A stretch of 25,040 nucleotides of DNA from Ruminococcus sp. (lineage in GTDB: Bacteria > Bacillota > Clostridia > Oscillospirales > Ruminococcaceae): positions 1 through 25,040 of the forward strand of contig JAHABC010000021.1 of assembly GCA_018376535.1 (NCBI GenBank), in the 5' to 3' direction. Of this stretch, positions 7,606 to 15,456 are shown in pieces. Each line of letters starts with the position of its first letter. Within the stretch, counting starts at the first letter, position 1. Under the pieces are notes generated by a model that made no database searches, was not told where the DNA came from, and worked only from the letters and a program-made list of their open reading frames with translations. Both the position numbers and the translations under genes were made by a program.

Positions 7606-7632
7606 TTAGCACTCAAAGAGTTAGAGTGCTAA
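7606..7632 (+). promoter_or_regulatory. CIRCE operator (HrcA binding site)
   Basis: TTAGCACTC (7606-7614), a 9-bp spacer, GAGTGCTAA (7624-7632): an exact match to the CIRCE consensus with the canonical spacer length. It sits 5 bp after the -10 box, so bound HrcA repressor would block transcription. HrcA itself is not in this window. Confidence 0.96.
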
Positions 7633-7662
7633 ACGAAATCAATACGAAGGAGTTCCAATATT

Positions 7663-9549
7663 ATGCAAAAGAAAGAATTTAAAGCAGAGTCTAAAAGACT
7701 TCTTGAAATGATGATTAATTCAATATATACACATAGAGAAATCTTTTTAAGAGAATTGATTTCTAATGCAAGTGATGCTATAGATAAACTATACTTTAAA
7801 TCACTTACCGATGATAAAGTTGGTCTTAATAAAGATGACTTTGCTATACAAATACGTGCCGATAAGGATAACAGAACTATTACAATATCCGATAATGGTA
7901 TTGGTATGACTAAAGATGAGTTAGAAAATAATCTAGGTGTTATTGCTAAGAGTGGTTCTTTAGCATTCAAATCAGAAAACGACCTTGGTAATGATGTAGA
8001 TATTATTGGTCAATTTGGTGTAGGTTTCTATTCTGCATTCATGGTAGCTAAGATGGTTACTGTTAAATCTAGAGCGTATGGCAGTGATGAGGCTTATCAA
8101 TGGCAATCCGAGGGTGTAGACGGCTACACTATAGAAACTACTATAAAAGATACTGTCGGTACTGAAATAACTCTAAAGATAAAAGACAATACCGATGATG
8201 ATAACTTTGATGAGTATTTGGAAACTTATAGATTAGAAAGTCTAATTAAAAAATATTCTGATTATGTACGTTTTCCAATAAAGTTAGAAAAGACTATCAC
8301 TAGAAAGAAAGATGAAAATTCCGAGGAAACCGAAACTATAATAGAAAATGATACTATCAATAGTATGGTTCCAATTTGGAAGAAGAATAAATCTGAACTA
8401 AAGGATGAAGATTATAACAACTTCTATAAGAGCAAGTTCAATGAATATGATGAACCTTTAGCACATATTCATGTTAAAGTAGAAGGTGTAGTATCGTATA
8501 ATGCTTTATTGTACATTCCAAAGCGTCCAGCGTATGATTACTATACTAAGGATTTTGAAAAGGGTCTACAACTATACTCCAACGGCGTATTGATTATGGA
8601 TAAGTGTGCAGACTTACTTCCAGACCACTTTAGCTTTGTAAAAGGTATCGTGGATTCCGAAGATTTATCTTTAAACATCTCTAGAGAGATGCTTCAACAC
8701 GACAGACAACTTAAATTGATTGCTAAAAATATCGAAAAAACTATAAAGAACGAATTAACTAAGATGTTAAACAATGACCGTCCTAAGTATGAACAGTTCT
8801 TTAAAGAGTTTGGTATGCAATTAAAGGCAGGTATACAAAGTAGTTTCATGAGCGATGTTAGAGATAATCTAAAAGATTTAATCTTATACCATTCACTACA
8901 ACAGAACAAGTTAATAACTTTCGATGAATATGTTACTGCCATGAGTGAAGAACAAAAGTATATCCTATATGCTACTGGTGAGAGTGTATCTCAAATTGAG
9001 CAACTTCCTCAAGCCGATTTGATTAAGGACAAGGGCTGGGATATTCTATGTTGTACAGAACGTATTGATGAGTTTACTCTAAAAATGTTGATGTCTTATA
9101 AAGATAAGCAATTTAAATCCATTGCCGATGAGGATTTAGATATAGAAACCCCTGAAGAAAAAGAGGAAATTAAAAATAAATCCGAGGAAAGCAAAGAACT
9201 ATTTGACTTTATGAAAGATACTCTAAAAGGTAAGATTACTGATGTTAAGTTATCTTCTAGATTAAAAAATCACCCTGTATGCTTAACATCTAAAGGACAA
9301 ATTTCCATTGAAATGGAAAAGATTTTAAACTCTATGCCAAATCAAAATAAGGTAAATGCTGAGAGAGTTCTTGAGATAAATCCAGAACATCAAGTATTTA
9401 AGTCTATAAGTCAAGCCTTTGCAGATGGCAACAAGGATAAGGTAGCTAAATATACTAACCTATTATATTCACAAGCACTATTAATAGAAGGTTTATCTGT
9501 AGAAAATCCAGTAGAATTTTCTAACCTTATCTGTGAATTAATGAACTAG
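7663..9549 (+). CDS. htpG: HSP90-family molecular chaperone HtpG
   Basis: 628 residues, full length for bacterial HSP90. This is a cytosolic ATP-dependent homodimeric chaperone. The N-terminal GHKL ATPase domain shows ELISNASDAIDKL (31-43, catalytic Glu31, Mg-binding Asn35), ISDNGIGM (75-82, Asp77 contacts adenine) and GQFGVGFYSAFM (116-127, the lid/glycine loop). The middle domain holds the SLNISREMLQ segment with the conserved Arg that reaches the ATP. The C-terminal dimerisation domain completes the length. There is a charged insertion at the N/middle junction (about 210-230), as usual. The start at 7663 has GAAGGAG 10 nt upstream. The gene is monocistronic: promoter plus CIRCE upstream, strong terminator downstream. 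Confidence 0.98.
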   Translation: MQKKEFKAESKRLLEMMINSIYTHREIFLRELISNASDAIDKLYFKSLTDDKVGLNKDDFAIQIRADKDNRTITISDNGIGMTKDELENNLGVIAKSGSLAFKSENDLGNDVDIIGQFGVGFYSAFMVAKMVTVKSRAYGSDEAYQWQSEGVDGYTIETTIKDTVGTEITLKIKDNTDDDNFDEYLETYRLESLIKKYSDYVRFPIKLEKTITRKKDENSEETETIIENDTINSMVPIWKKNKSELKDEDYNNFYKSKFNEYDEPLAHIHVKVEGVVSYNALLYIPKRPAYDYYTKDFEKGLQLYSNGVLIMDKCADLLPDHFSFVKGIVDSEDLSLNISREMLQHDRQLKLIAKNIEKTIKNELTKMLNNDRPKYEQFFKEFGMQLKAGIQSSFMSDVRDNLKDLILYHSLQQNKLITFDEYVTAMSEEQKYILYATGESVSQIEQLPQADLIKDKGWDILCCTERIDEFTLKMLMSYKDKQFKSIADEDLDIETPEEKEEIKNKSEESKELFDFMKDTLKGKITDVKLSSRLKNHPVCLTSKGQISIEMEKILNSMPNQNKVNAERVLEINPEHQVFKSISQAFADGNKDKVAKYTNLLYSQALLIEGLSVENPVEFSNLICELMN

Positions 9550-9574
9550 TCCCCTTACTTTCTTTTTGATAAAT

Positions 9575-9612
9575 AATATCCCCTATTGGAAAATATTTCA
9601 ATAGGGGATATT
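9575..9612. terminator. bidirectional terminator between htpG and citrate synthase
   Basis: A 14-bp perfect stem (9575-9588 with 9599-9612) with a 10-nt loop lies between two converging genes. The core is CCCCTATTG/CAATAGGGG. Confidence 0.85.
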
Positions 9613-9627
9613 TAATGTTATAAAAAA

Positions 9628-10995
9628 CTAATCTCTGTTAGCAAGGTCTACATAGTCTTTTTTTACTGATACTGATTTATATGCTGGACGAATAATCTTA
9701 CCTGCATTAAGAAGTTCTTCAATTCTATGAGCAGACCAACCAGCAATTCTAGACATTGCAAATAATGGAGTAAATAACTCATTAGGAATACCTAACATTC
9801 TGTAAACAAAGCCACTATAGAAATCTACATTTGCACTAACGCCTTTATATATCTTTCTTTCTTCGGCGATTACTTCTGGTGCAAGATGTTCTACCATAGA
9901 GTATAGTTCAAACTGTTTTTGATATCCTTTTTCAACAGCAAGTTTACCCACAAAACTTTTAAATACTTCTGCTCTAGGGTCAGATATAGAATACACTGCG
10001 TGTCCCATACCATAGATTAAACCAGCATTATCGAAAGCTTTTTTATGAAGTAAATCTTTTAGATACTGTTTAACTTCGTCTTGGTCTGTCCAATCTTTAA
10101 CGTTAGCCATCATATCATCGAACATTTGAACTACTTTGATATTTGCCCCACCATGCTTAGGTCCTTTAAGAGAACCTAAAGACGCTGCAACAGTAGAATA
10201 AGTATCTGTACCAGAAGATGTAACTACATGAGTAGTAAATGTAGAGTTATTACCTCCACCATGTTCAGCATGTAATACTAGAGCCATATCTAATATTCTA
10301 GCTTCTAATTCGGAATATTTGCTATCGGCACGTAACATATAAAGTATATTTTCTGCCGTGGATAGATTTGGATTAGGATTGTGTATAACTAAACTTTCAC
10401 CATTTTTATAGTGGCTAAATGTTTGATATCCATATACAGATATTACTGGGAATAGTGCAATCAATTCTAAGCACTGTCTAAGTACGTTGGGAATAGATGT
10501 ATCATTAGGATTTTCGTCATAAGAGTATAGTGTAAGAACACTTCTAGCGAGCATATTCATCATATCATTGTTAGGAGATTTCATTAAAACATCTCTAGTA
10601 AAATTTGTAGGTAAAGTTCTAAACTCTCCTAACATGGTAGTAAACTCATCTAATTGAGGTTTATTAGGTAGATATCCAAACAATAGTAGGTATACGGTTT
10701 CTTCAAAGCCAAAACGATTATCCTTTATAAAACCATTTACAAGATTTTTTACGTTTATACCTCTATAGAATAGTTGTCCTTCGCAAGGAACAGTTTTTCC
10801 ATCTACTATCTTACTAGAACAAACCTCACTAATGTCGGTTAACCCAGCAAGAACGCCTTTACCATTTATATCTCTAAGACCTCGTTTAACGTCGTAACGG
10901 GTGTAGAGTTCTGGTTCAATGTGATAGTTTTCTATACACTGTTGAGCAAGTTTTTCTATCTCTGGAGTATTTGAGGAATAAGAATACTTAGTCAT
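9628..10995 (-). CDS. gltA: citrate synthase (Si type)
   Basis: 455 residues. It condenses acetyl-CoA with oxaloacetate to citrate, in an anaerobe most likely to feed 2-oxoglutarate and glutamate synthesis. All three catalytic residues are visible by family comparison: H245 in LHAEHGGGN, H332 in GMGHAVYSISDPR, and D391 in ANVDFYSGFVY. PKHGGAN (279-285) is also conserved. The length is near that of the ~450-residue clostridial type, with an N-terminal extension of about 60 residues before the core. 2-Methylcitrate synthase is a possible alternative, but no prp genes are nearby. The start at 10995 has AAAGGA upstream. It is a single gene with an extended -10 promoter upstream and a shared terminator downstream. 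Confidence 0.93.
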   Translation of the reverse strand: MTKYSYSSNTPEIEKLAQQCIENYHIEPELYTRYDVKRGLRDINGKGVLAGLTDISEVCSSKIVDGKTVPCEGQLFYRGINVKNLVNGFIKDNRFGFEETVYLLLFGYLPNKPQLDEFTTMLGEFRTLPTNFTRDVLMKSPNNDMMNMLARSVLTLYSYDENPNDTSIPNVLRQCLELIALFPVISVYGYQTFSHYKNGESLVIHNPNPNLSTAENILYMLRADSKYSELEARILDMALVLHAEHGGGNNSTFTTHVVTSSGTDTYSTVAASLGSLKGPKHGGANIKVVQMFDDMMANVKDWTDQDEVKQYLKDLLHKKAFDNAGLIYGMGHAVYSISDPRAEVFKSFVGKLAVEKGYQKQFELYSMVEHLAPEVIAEERKIYKGVSANVDFYSGFVYRMLGIPNELFTPLFAMSRIAGWSAHRIEELLNAGKIIRPAYKSVSVKKDYVDLANRD

Positions 10996-11038
10996 ATAAA
11001 ATCAATCCTTTCTTTTAAAAATGTAGTATATACTTTTA

Positions 11039-11047
11039 ATTATACCA
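11039..11047 (-). promoter_or_regulatory. extended -10 promoter of citrate synthase
   Basis: TGGTATAAT on the minus strand. No good -35 hexamer is found 16-18 bp upstream, so the TG extension probably compensates. It lies about 45 bp before the start codon. Confidence 0.5.
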
Positions 11048-11163
11048 TATTTTTAAGGGTTAATTATGAATAAACTATTAATGCAAGAAAATTTGGTAAC
11101 TATGCACAAGACATAATAAATATATATTAACAGAAAATTTATCAAAAAGTATCTAAAATGGAT

Positions 11164-11197
11164 AAAAAATCCTATGCCCAAAGACATAGGATTTTTT
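11164..11197 (-). terminator. rho-independent terminator of the GH5 gene
   Basis: A 13-bp stem including A/T flanks (11164-11176 with 11185-11197) and 8-nt loop. The GC-containing core is CCTATG/CATAGG. On the minus strand it ends in a run of T. It starts about 20 bp after the GH5 stop codon. Confidence 0.82.
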
Positions 11198-11217
11198 TTA
11201 ATATAGAATACTATATA

Positions 11218-13323
11218 TTAATCAATACCTAATAGAACCTTTTTAAGAGTTAATAAATCATTACTCTTAATATCGCCATCGGAGTTCATATCAGAATTTT
11301 CAAAGTTTATATCAGATAGTTCAACTAAACCTAGTAAGTACTTCTTTAGTAGAAGTAAATCGTTACTCTTAACAGCACCATCATCATTAACATCGCCTAA
11401 TAGAAATATTGGTGTTATTGATGTAGTAACTGTAGTTGTAGTAGTATCCATAGTTTCGGAAGTTGTAGTAACAGTAGTATCAATAGTTTCGGAAGTTGTA
11501 GTAACAGTAGTATCAGAAGTTTCGGAAGTTGTAGTAACAGTAGTATCGGAAGTTTCGGAAGTTGTAGTAACAGTAGTATCGGAAGTTTCGGAAGTTGTAG
11601 TAACAGTAGTATCGGAAGTTTCGGAAGTTGTAGTAACAGTAGTGTCAGAAGTTTCAGAAGTTGTAGTAGTAACTGTAGTAGAGTTAACTGGAACAGCATA
11701 CAAGCCATACATTGTAGCACTAGATGATGTCGCACTTAAAAATAGATTGTCAACATCACTTAAAGTAGCACTGTTTTCATCTAATATTTTAATCATATCT
11801 TGATAGTTAAAGTATGCAACAAAGTTAGATGAACTATTGGAAGGTATTCTGTACCAACCATCTTTAGCAGATGCTTGAAGTACTAATTCAGCATCAGTAG
11901 TAGAGTCAAAAACTAAAGCAAACTTATAGTCATCTGTTAAGTACTGTTTCCAATCAGCTAGAGCAACGTTGCCCCAAGATTTCAAAGTTTCGCCACTTTC
12001 GGATTTATATATTTCAATCCAATTATCTTCTATAGGAATGTTATCCCAAGAGAACTTAGGAACTTCATACTCCTTATATTCAGGAAGAACATAGTTAGTA
12101 ACACCAACAGTATCCATCATAGCCTTTAGAACGTCGGCAGAGTTTGGATAGATTGTGTTAGTTAATCTGTAGATATAGCCATGAGCCTCACCAGTACCAT
12201 TTGCAGATACATTGTTATCCCAAAGTACGCAAGGTATTCCAGCTTCCTTAGCGTTACTTAGATAGCATTTAGCCCATTCAACACGGTCAGCAGTATTTTC
12301 AAAATCTGATGCACTAAACTCACCAATGATTATTGGAACACCTTTAGTATCGGAAACGCTCTTTAAACTGTTAAATAAAGATTTTAAACTACTTTCATAA
12401 TCTTCACCGTAGCCACTCTTACCTGGGAACTGGTGATTAGCATAGTTACTAGTATCCATAGTAAAGAAGTATGGAGAGTAAGCGTGTACAGATATTGCAA
12501 TGTTGCCATCTGCACTAGATATTGATAGACTATTTAATGCAGCAGTATCAGTAGTAGCAACGTAAGCAGGTATCATAAGAAGTCTTTGTTGATTGTTTTC
12601 GGAGTTACTACCTCTAACAGTAGTTATAAACTGTCTGTTTAGAGTGTTTATGTAAGCCCAAGAATAACCATTATCTCCGCTACCGTTACCCCATTCGCTA
12701 ACGGCTGAGTTGTTCTTTTGACGTGGTTCATTCATACCCTCAAAAATTAGATGTTGGTCATAATCTTTAAAAGTATAAGCTATCTGCGACCATAGATTAT
12801 TTATGTACTTAGATGCAGTCTTTAAAGTATCATCAGTAAACTCTGGAACGTTAATAATACCTTCCTCATGGTGTAGATTTAATATTATAAACATATCCTC
12901 ATCATAAGCCCAATCTACTACTTGCTTAACATAATCTAGCCATTTTTGGTCAATTTCATAAGCACCAGTAGCATCGTTTAAGGTAACGTGTTGATACCAT
13001 GTAGTTGGTATACGGATAGTATTAAAACCTGCATTCTTGATGGTTTTAATTAACTCCTTAGTAGGTTCAGGATTTCCCCAAGCAGTAGCAAACTTGTTAG
13101 GTGCAATATCTATAGTATAGTTTGAACTATAGCTATCTAAAGAGTTGCCTAAGTTCCAACCTATAGTCATTTGAGACGTTATCTCATTAGCAGTCAAACC
13201 AGATAACGCCGACACTTTATTAGCTTGACTAGAATAGTTAGAAATTTGTCCAAACACGCACATAACAGATATCATACAAGCTAACGATGTTAGTATTGCT
13301 ACTATTTTTTTTCGTAACAACAT
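11218..13323 (-). CDS. secreted GH5 endoglucanase with C-terminal type I dockerin
   Basis: 701 residues. Signal peptide (about 1-27), then a GH5 TIM barrel (about 40-405, subfamily 4-like start MTIGWNLGNSLD). Acid/base E199 lies in FEGMNEPR and nucleophile E335 in IIIGEFSA; IRIPTTW and the HAYSPYFF segment are also conserved. Residues about 430-547 form a separate region that is probably a beta-rich carbohydrate-binding module; I cannot assign a CBM family. A Thr/Ser linker (about 548-640) made of 11-residue repeats (TTTSETSDTTV) follows. Then comes a complete type I dockerin (643-701) with two perfect calcium loops, DVNDDGAVKSND and DMNSDGDIKSND. The identical KSND in both halves fits the usual dual-binding dockerin. 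The expected role is hydrolysis of cellulose or a related beta-glucan/xyloglucan as a cellulosome subunit. AAAGGAGG precedes the start; a perfect consensus promoter lies upstream. Confidence 0.93.
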   Translation of the reverse strand: MLLRKKIVAILTSLACMISVMCVFGQISNYSSQANKVSALSGLTANEITSQMTIGWNLGNSLDSYSSNYTIDIAPNKFATAWGNPEPTKELIKTIKNAGFNTIRIPTTWYQHVTLNDATGAYEIDQKWLDYVKQVVDWAYDEDMFIILNLHHEEGIINVPEFTDDTLKTASKYINNLWSQIAYTFKDYDQHLIFEGMNEPRQKNNSAVSEWGNGSGDNGYSWAYINTLNRQFITTVRGSNSENNQQRLLMIPAYVATTDTAALNSLSISSADGNIAISVHAYSPYFFTMDTSNYANHQFPGKSGYGEDYESSLKSLFNSLKSVSDTKGVPIIIGEFSASDFENTADRVEWAKCYLSNAKEAGIPCVLWDNNVSANGTGEAHGYIYRLTNTIYPNSADVLKAMMDTVGVTNYVLPEYKEYEVPKFSWDNIPIEDNWIEIYKSESGETLKSWGNVALADWKQYLTDDYKFALVFDSTTDAELVLQASAKDGWYRIPSNSSSNFVAYFNYQDMIKILDENSATLSDVDNLFLSATSSSATMYGLYAVPVNSTTVTTTTSETSDTTVTTTSETSDTTVTTTSETSDTTVTTTSETSDTTVTTTSETSDTTVTTTSETIDTTVTTTSETMDTTTTTVTTSITPIFLLGDVNDDGAVKSNDLLLLKKYLLGLVELSDINFENSDMNSDGDIKSNDLLTLKKVLLGID
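11446..11680 (-). repeat. 33-bp tandem repeats encoding the Thr-rich linker
   Basis: About seven copies with a strict 33-bp period. The segment GGAAGTTGTAGTAACAG (plus-strand reading) starts at 11458, 11491, 11524, 11557, 11590 and 11623, with a diverged copy at about 11656. The central copies are nearly identical, which suggests recent copy-number change. Confidence 0.9.
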
Positions 13324-13373
13324 ATAAAAAAACCTCCTTTAATAATATATATAACATGATTGTTACAAAGATA

Positions 13374-13402
13374 ATTATACATTATAATATTGAAATTGTC
13401 AA
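13374..13402 (-). promoter_or_regulatory. consensus promoter of the GH5 gene
   Basis: Minus strand: TTGACA (13402-13397), 17-bp spacer, TATAAT (13379-13374). Both hexamers match consensus exactly. The leader is about 45 nt. Confidence 0.85.
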
Positions 13403-13423
13403 TAAAATTTATTAAAAGTTCAC

Positions 13424-13456
13424 AAAAAAATTGGAATATCAAAACTGATATTCCAA
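13424..13456 (-). terminator. rho-independent terminator of the HTH-membrane gene pair
   Basis: A perfect 10-bp stem (13431-13440 with 13447-13456) with a 6-nt loop, followed on the minus strand by seven T (complement of 13424-13430). It begins 10 bp after the stop codon of the second HTH gene. Confidence 0.88.
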
Positions 13457-13466
13457 CATAGAATAG

Positions 13467-14363
13467 TTACTTATCCTTATTCACAAACCAATAGTAAAAT
13501 GGAATGGTTGCTAACCATAATGCAGATATATCGCTATTTATACCTGCATAAGTAAACAATGTAAGCATTATAGCAAGTATAGGATATCCAAAAAAGTTAG
13601 GGTTTCTAGTTTGAATGGATTTTATAGCTGTATAATATAAAGGGATTCCTAATAAAGATATTCCAGTAAAACAATTTGCAGTACTATAATAGAATATTTC
13701 TTGAGATAGTATTGCTAAAGCTATTCCTATGGCGTATATCGGGAAGGTGTACAAACCCTTATAAGATATCTTATGTTTAGCCATAAAACTTTCAAACCAA
13801 TTTATAAACTTATTATTAGTGTATGGTGGAACAAATGGACGTTTTTTCTTCTTTTTTTTGCCATGTTTGCTATAAGTATTATCTTGTGTGGTTACTATAG
13901 GATTACTTTGTCTATACGCAGTACTCATTGGATTTACATTATTATAACTATTAGATTGTATAGGTTCTTGATATTGTGGAGGTTCTACACCCTTTGGATA
14001 TATTTCCTTATCCAAGCTATCTTTTGGATATACTACTCTTTTACTAGAGGTATCTTCAAACATATAGTTAAGTTCATCACTTTCCGATTTAGTCAATCGT
14101 ATAGTTCTAGCGTCCATATCACTAGAACTATGTGGATATTCAGGTGTTTTAAAAGTTTTAACGTCTATCCCAAGAAGTTCATCTAAAGATACTCTATACA
14201 AGTTAGAAAGTTGAATTAAATTATCTGTATCAGGGGAAGCGTCGCCACGTTCCCATTTAGAAATAGCTTGACGGCTAATACCTAACTTTTCAGCCAATTC
14301 TTCTTGCGATAGATTATTTTTTTTTCTTAAATTCAATAGCTTGTTAGCTACTTCCAAATTCAT
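13467..14363 (-). CDS. XRE-family HTH regulator with C-terminal membrane domain (two modules)
   Basis: 298 residues. An N-terminal XRE/Cro-type helix-turn-helix (about 5-62: LSQEELAEKLGISRQAISKW) is followed by a polar, low-complexity linker (about 70-185) with a run of six Lys (about 170-175). After an amphipathic segment (FINWFESFMAKHKISYKGLY) come two hydrophobic modules with a 47-residue period. Each starts at FP/YP and ends at IPLYY or IPFYY (240-244 and 287-291). The protein is probably membrane-anchored with its HTH in the cytosol. It is a paralogue of the gene just upstream (34-bp gap from ATG to stop), which has three such modules. AAAGGA is 12 nt from the start. The signal sensed and the targets are unknown; a link to the adjacent GH5 gene is not shown, since a terminator and separate promoter lie between them. 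Confidence 0.8.
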   Translation of the reverse strand: MNLEVANKLLNLRKKNNLSQEELAEKLGISRQAISKWERGDASPDTDNLIQLSNLYRVSLDELLGIDVKTFKTPEYPHSSSDMDARTIRLTKSESDELNYMFEDTSSKRVVYPKDSLDKEIYPKGVEPPQYQEPIQSNSYNNVNPMSTAYRQSNPIVTTQDNTYSKHGKKKKKKRPFVPPYTNNKFINWFESFMAKHKISYKGLYTFPIYAIGIALAILSQEIFYYSTANCFTGISLLGIPLYYTAIKSIQTRNPNFFGYPILAIMLTLFTYAGINSDISALWLATIPFYYWFVNKDK

Positions 14364-14397
14364 AATAAAATCAAATCCTTTATATAATTTTTAAGAG

Positions 14398-15297
14398 TTA
14401 CACTCTTTTAGAAAAGTACCAATAGTAAAATGGGATTGTGGCAAAAAATACTAAAGATAGCTTATAACTGAATAGATATCCAAAGATTAAAAATAGCATT
14501 ACGGCAACTACTGGATAGCAAAATATCAAGGGATTGTTCTTCTTAACTGCTGGAATGATAGTATAATACAATGGTATAGTTAAAAACCATATCCAAGATA
14601 CATCACAGCCAAACAGATATCCTTGAGTTAAGAACATTATCAAGGCTACTACAGGATAACAAAATATATTTAAATTTCTTTTTTGTATACAAGCTATGGT
14701 AGTATAGTATAGTGGAATGGTTAAAAACCACCCCCATGATAGACTAAATCCTAAAAGCCAACCAAACATAAAGAACAATCCAATAGCTACTGCATAGTAT
14801 GGAAATATATATAACCATCTATAAGATATATTATGCTTGTACATAAAAGTTTCAAGACTATTTGCAATAGTATCTAAAAAGCCGACCGTTCTTTGATTAA
14901 ATCCAGTGGAGTTATCTACTGTAGATGCCTCTACTGTAGGGGTTTCGCTTTGATATTCATACGTTGATTGAATAGTATTCACTATATAACTATTAGGATT
15001 AAACTCATTACAAGTAGTATCTGAAGTGTTACTATCTTGAGTAGGCTCATCTTTATGTTTTGATAGAGGTATAGTATCTTTATTATATAGTTTAATATCC
15101 ACGTTTAGAAGTTCATCTAAAGATACGTTATATAGTCTTGCTAATAGTATTAGATTATCCGTATCAGGAGATGCCTCTGCACGTTCCCACTTAGATACTG
15201 CTTGACGACTTATTCCTAACTTTTCAGCAAGTTCCTCTTGTGATAAGTTATGTTGTTTTCTTAACTTTAATAGTTTATTAGCTGTTTCGATAGTCAT
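14398..15297 (-). CDS. XRE-family HTH regulator with C-terminal membrane domain (three modules)
   Basis: 299 residues from the ATG at 15297; an in-frame TTG further upstream would run through the AAAGGA ribosome binding site, so I reject it. The N-terminal HTH (about 5-62) is nearly identical to that of the next gene (LSQEELAEKLGISRQAVSKW). The linker (about 70-140) differs completely. The amphipathic LDTIANSLETFMYKHNISYR is conserved. The membrane part has three copies of a 47-residue module: IPLYY at 194, IPLYY at 241, IPFYY at 288, with FP/YP at about 165, 214 and 261. The paralogue has two. It is first in a two-gene unit with a 34-bp gap. A 16-bp palindrome upstream is a candidate operator for autoregulation. 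The function is unknown beyond DNA binding plus membrane anchoring. Confidence 0.8.
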   Translation of the reverse strand: MTIETANKLLKLRKQHNLSQEELAEKLGISRQAVSKWERAEASPDTDNLILLARLYNVSLDELLNVDIKLYNKDTIPLSKHKDEPTQDSNTSDTTCNEFNPNSYIVNTIQSTYEYQSETPTVEASTVDNSTGFNQRTVGFLDTIANSLETFMYKHNISYRWLYIFPYYAVAIGLFFMFGWLLGFSLSWGWFLTIPLYYTTIACIQKRNLNIFCYPVVALIMFLTQGYLFGCDVSWIWFLTIPLYYTIIPAVKKNNPLIFCYPVVAVMLFLIFGYLFSYKLSLVFFATIPFYYWYFSKRV

Positions 15298-15362
15298 ATA
15301 AAAATCAAATCCTTTCAAAAAGAGTATTTTTTCTTAGTGATATCATATTAACATGAAATGAT

Positions 15363-15378
15363 ATGTATTTCAATACAT
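15363..15378. promoter_or_regulatory. palindrome upstream of the HTH-membrane genes, candidate operator
   Basis: ATGTATTTCAATACAT is a perfect 7-bp inverted repeat around a 2-bp centre, 66-81 bp before the ATG of the first HTH gene. On the minus strand it contains TTGAAA, a possible -35 (the matching -10 TAATAT is weak). Its size suits an XRE-dimer site; the assignment is inference. Confidence 0.35.
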
Positions 15379-15456
15379 TCTAATTTACATAGGAAGATTA
15401 TTATATTATAACGCAAGGGAAACCATCGGTTGCATGAACGTATCTACGCAGATATT

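Noticed and set aside
11446..11680. Regularly spaced 33-bp repeats as a possible CRISPR array
   Set aside because: The units abut with no spacers, stay in frame and encode a Thr/Ser linker of the GH5 protein.
11415..11735. Long Leu/Pro-rich reading frame on the minus strand in a different frame from the GH5 gene
   Set aside because: It is the Thr-rich linker repeat read in another frame; periodic DNA gives a periodic open frame. No RBS and no plausible protein.
13773..14186. 137-codon plus-strand frame rich in aromatic residues
   Set aside because: Antisense to the HTH-membrane gene; composition reflects the complementary strand of Lys-rich and linker codons.
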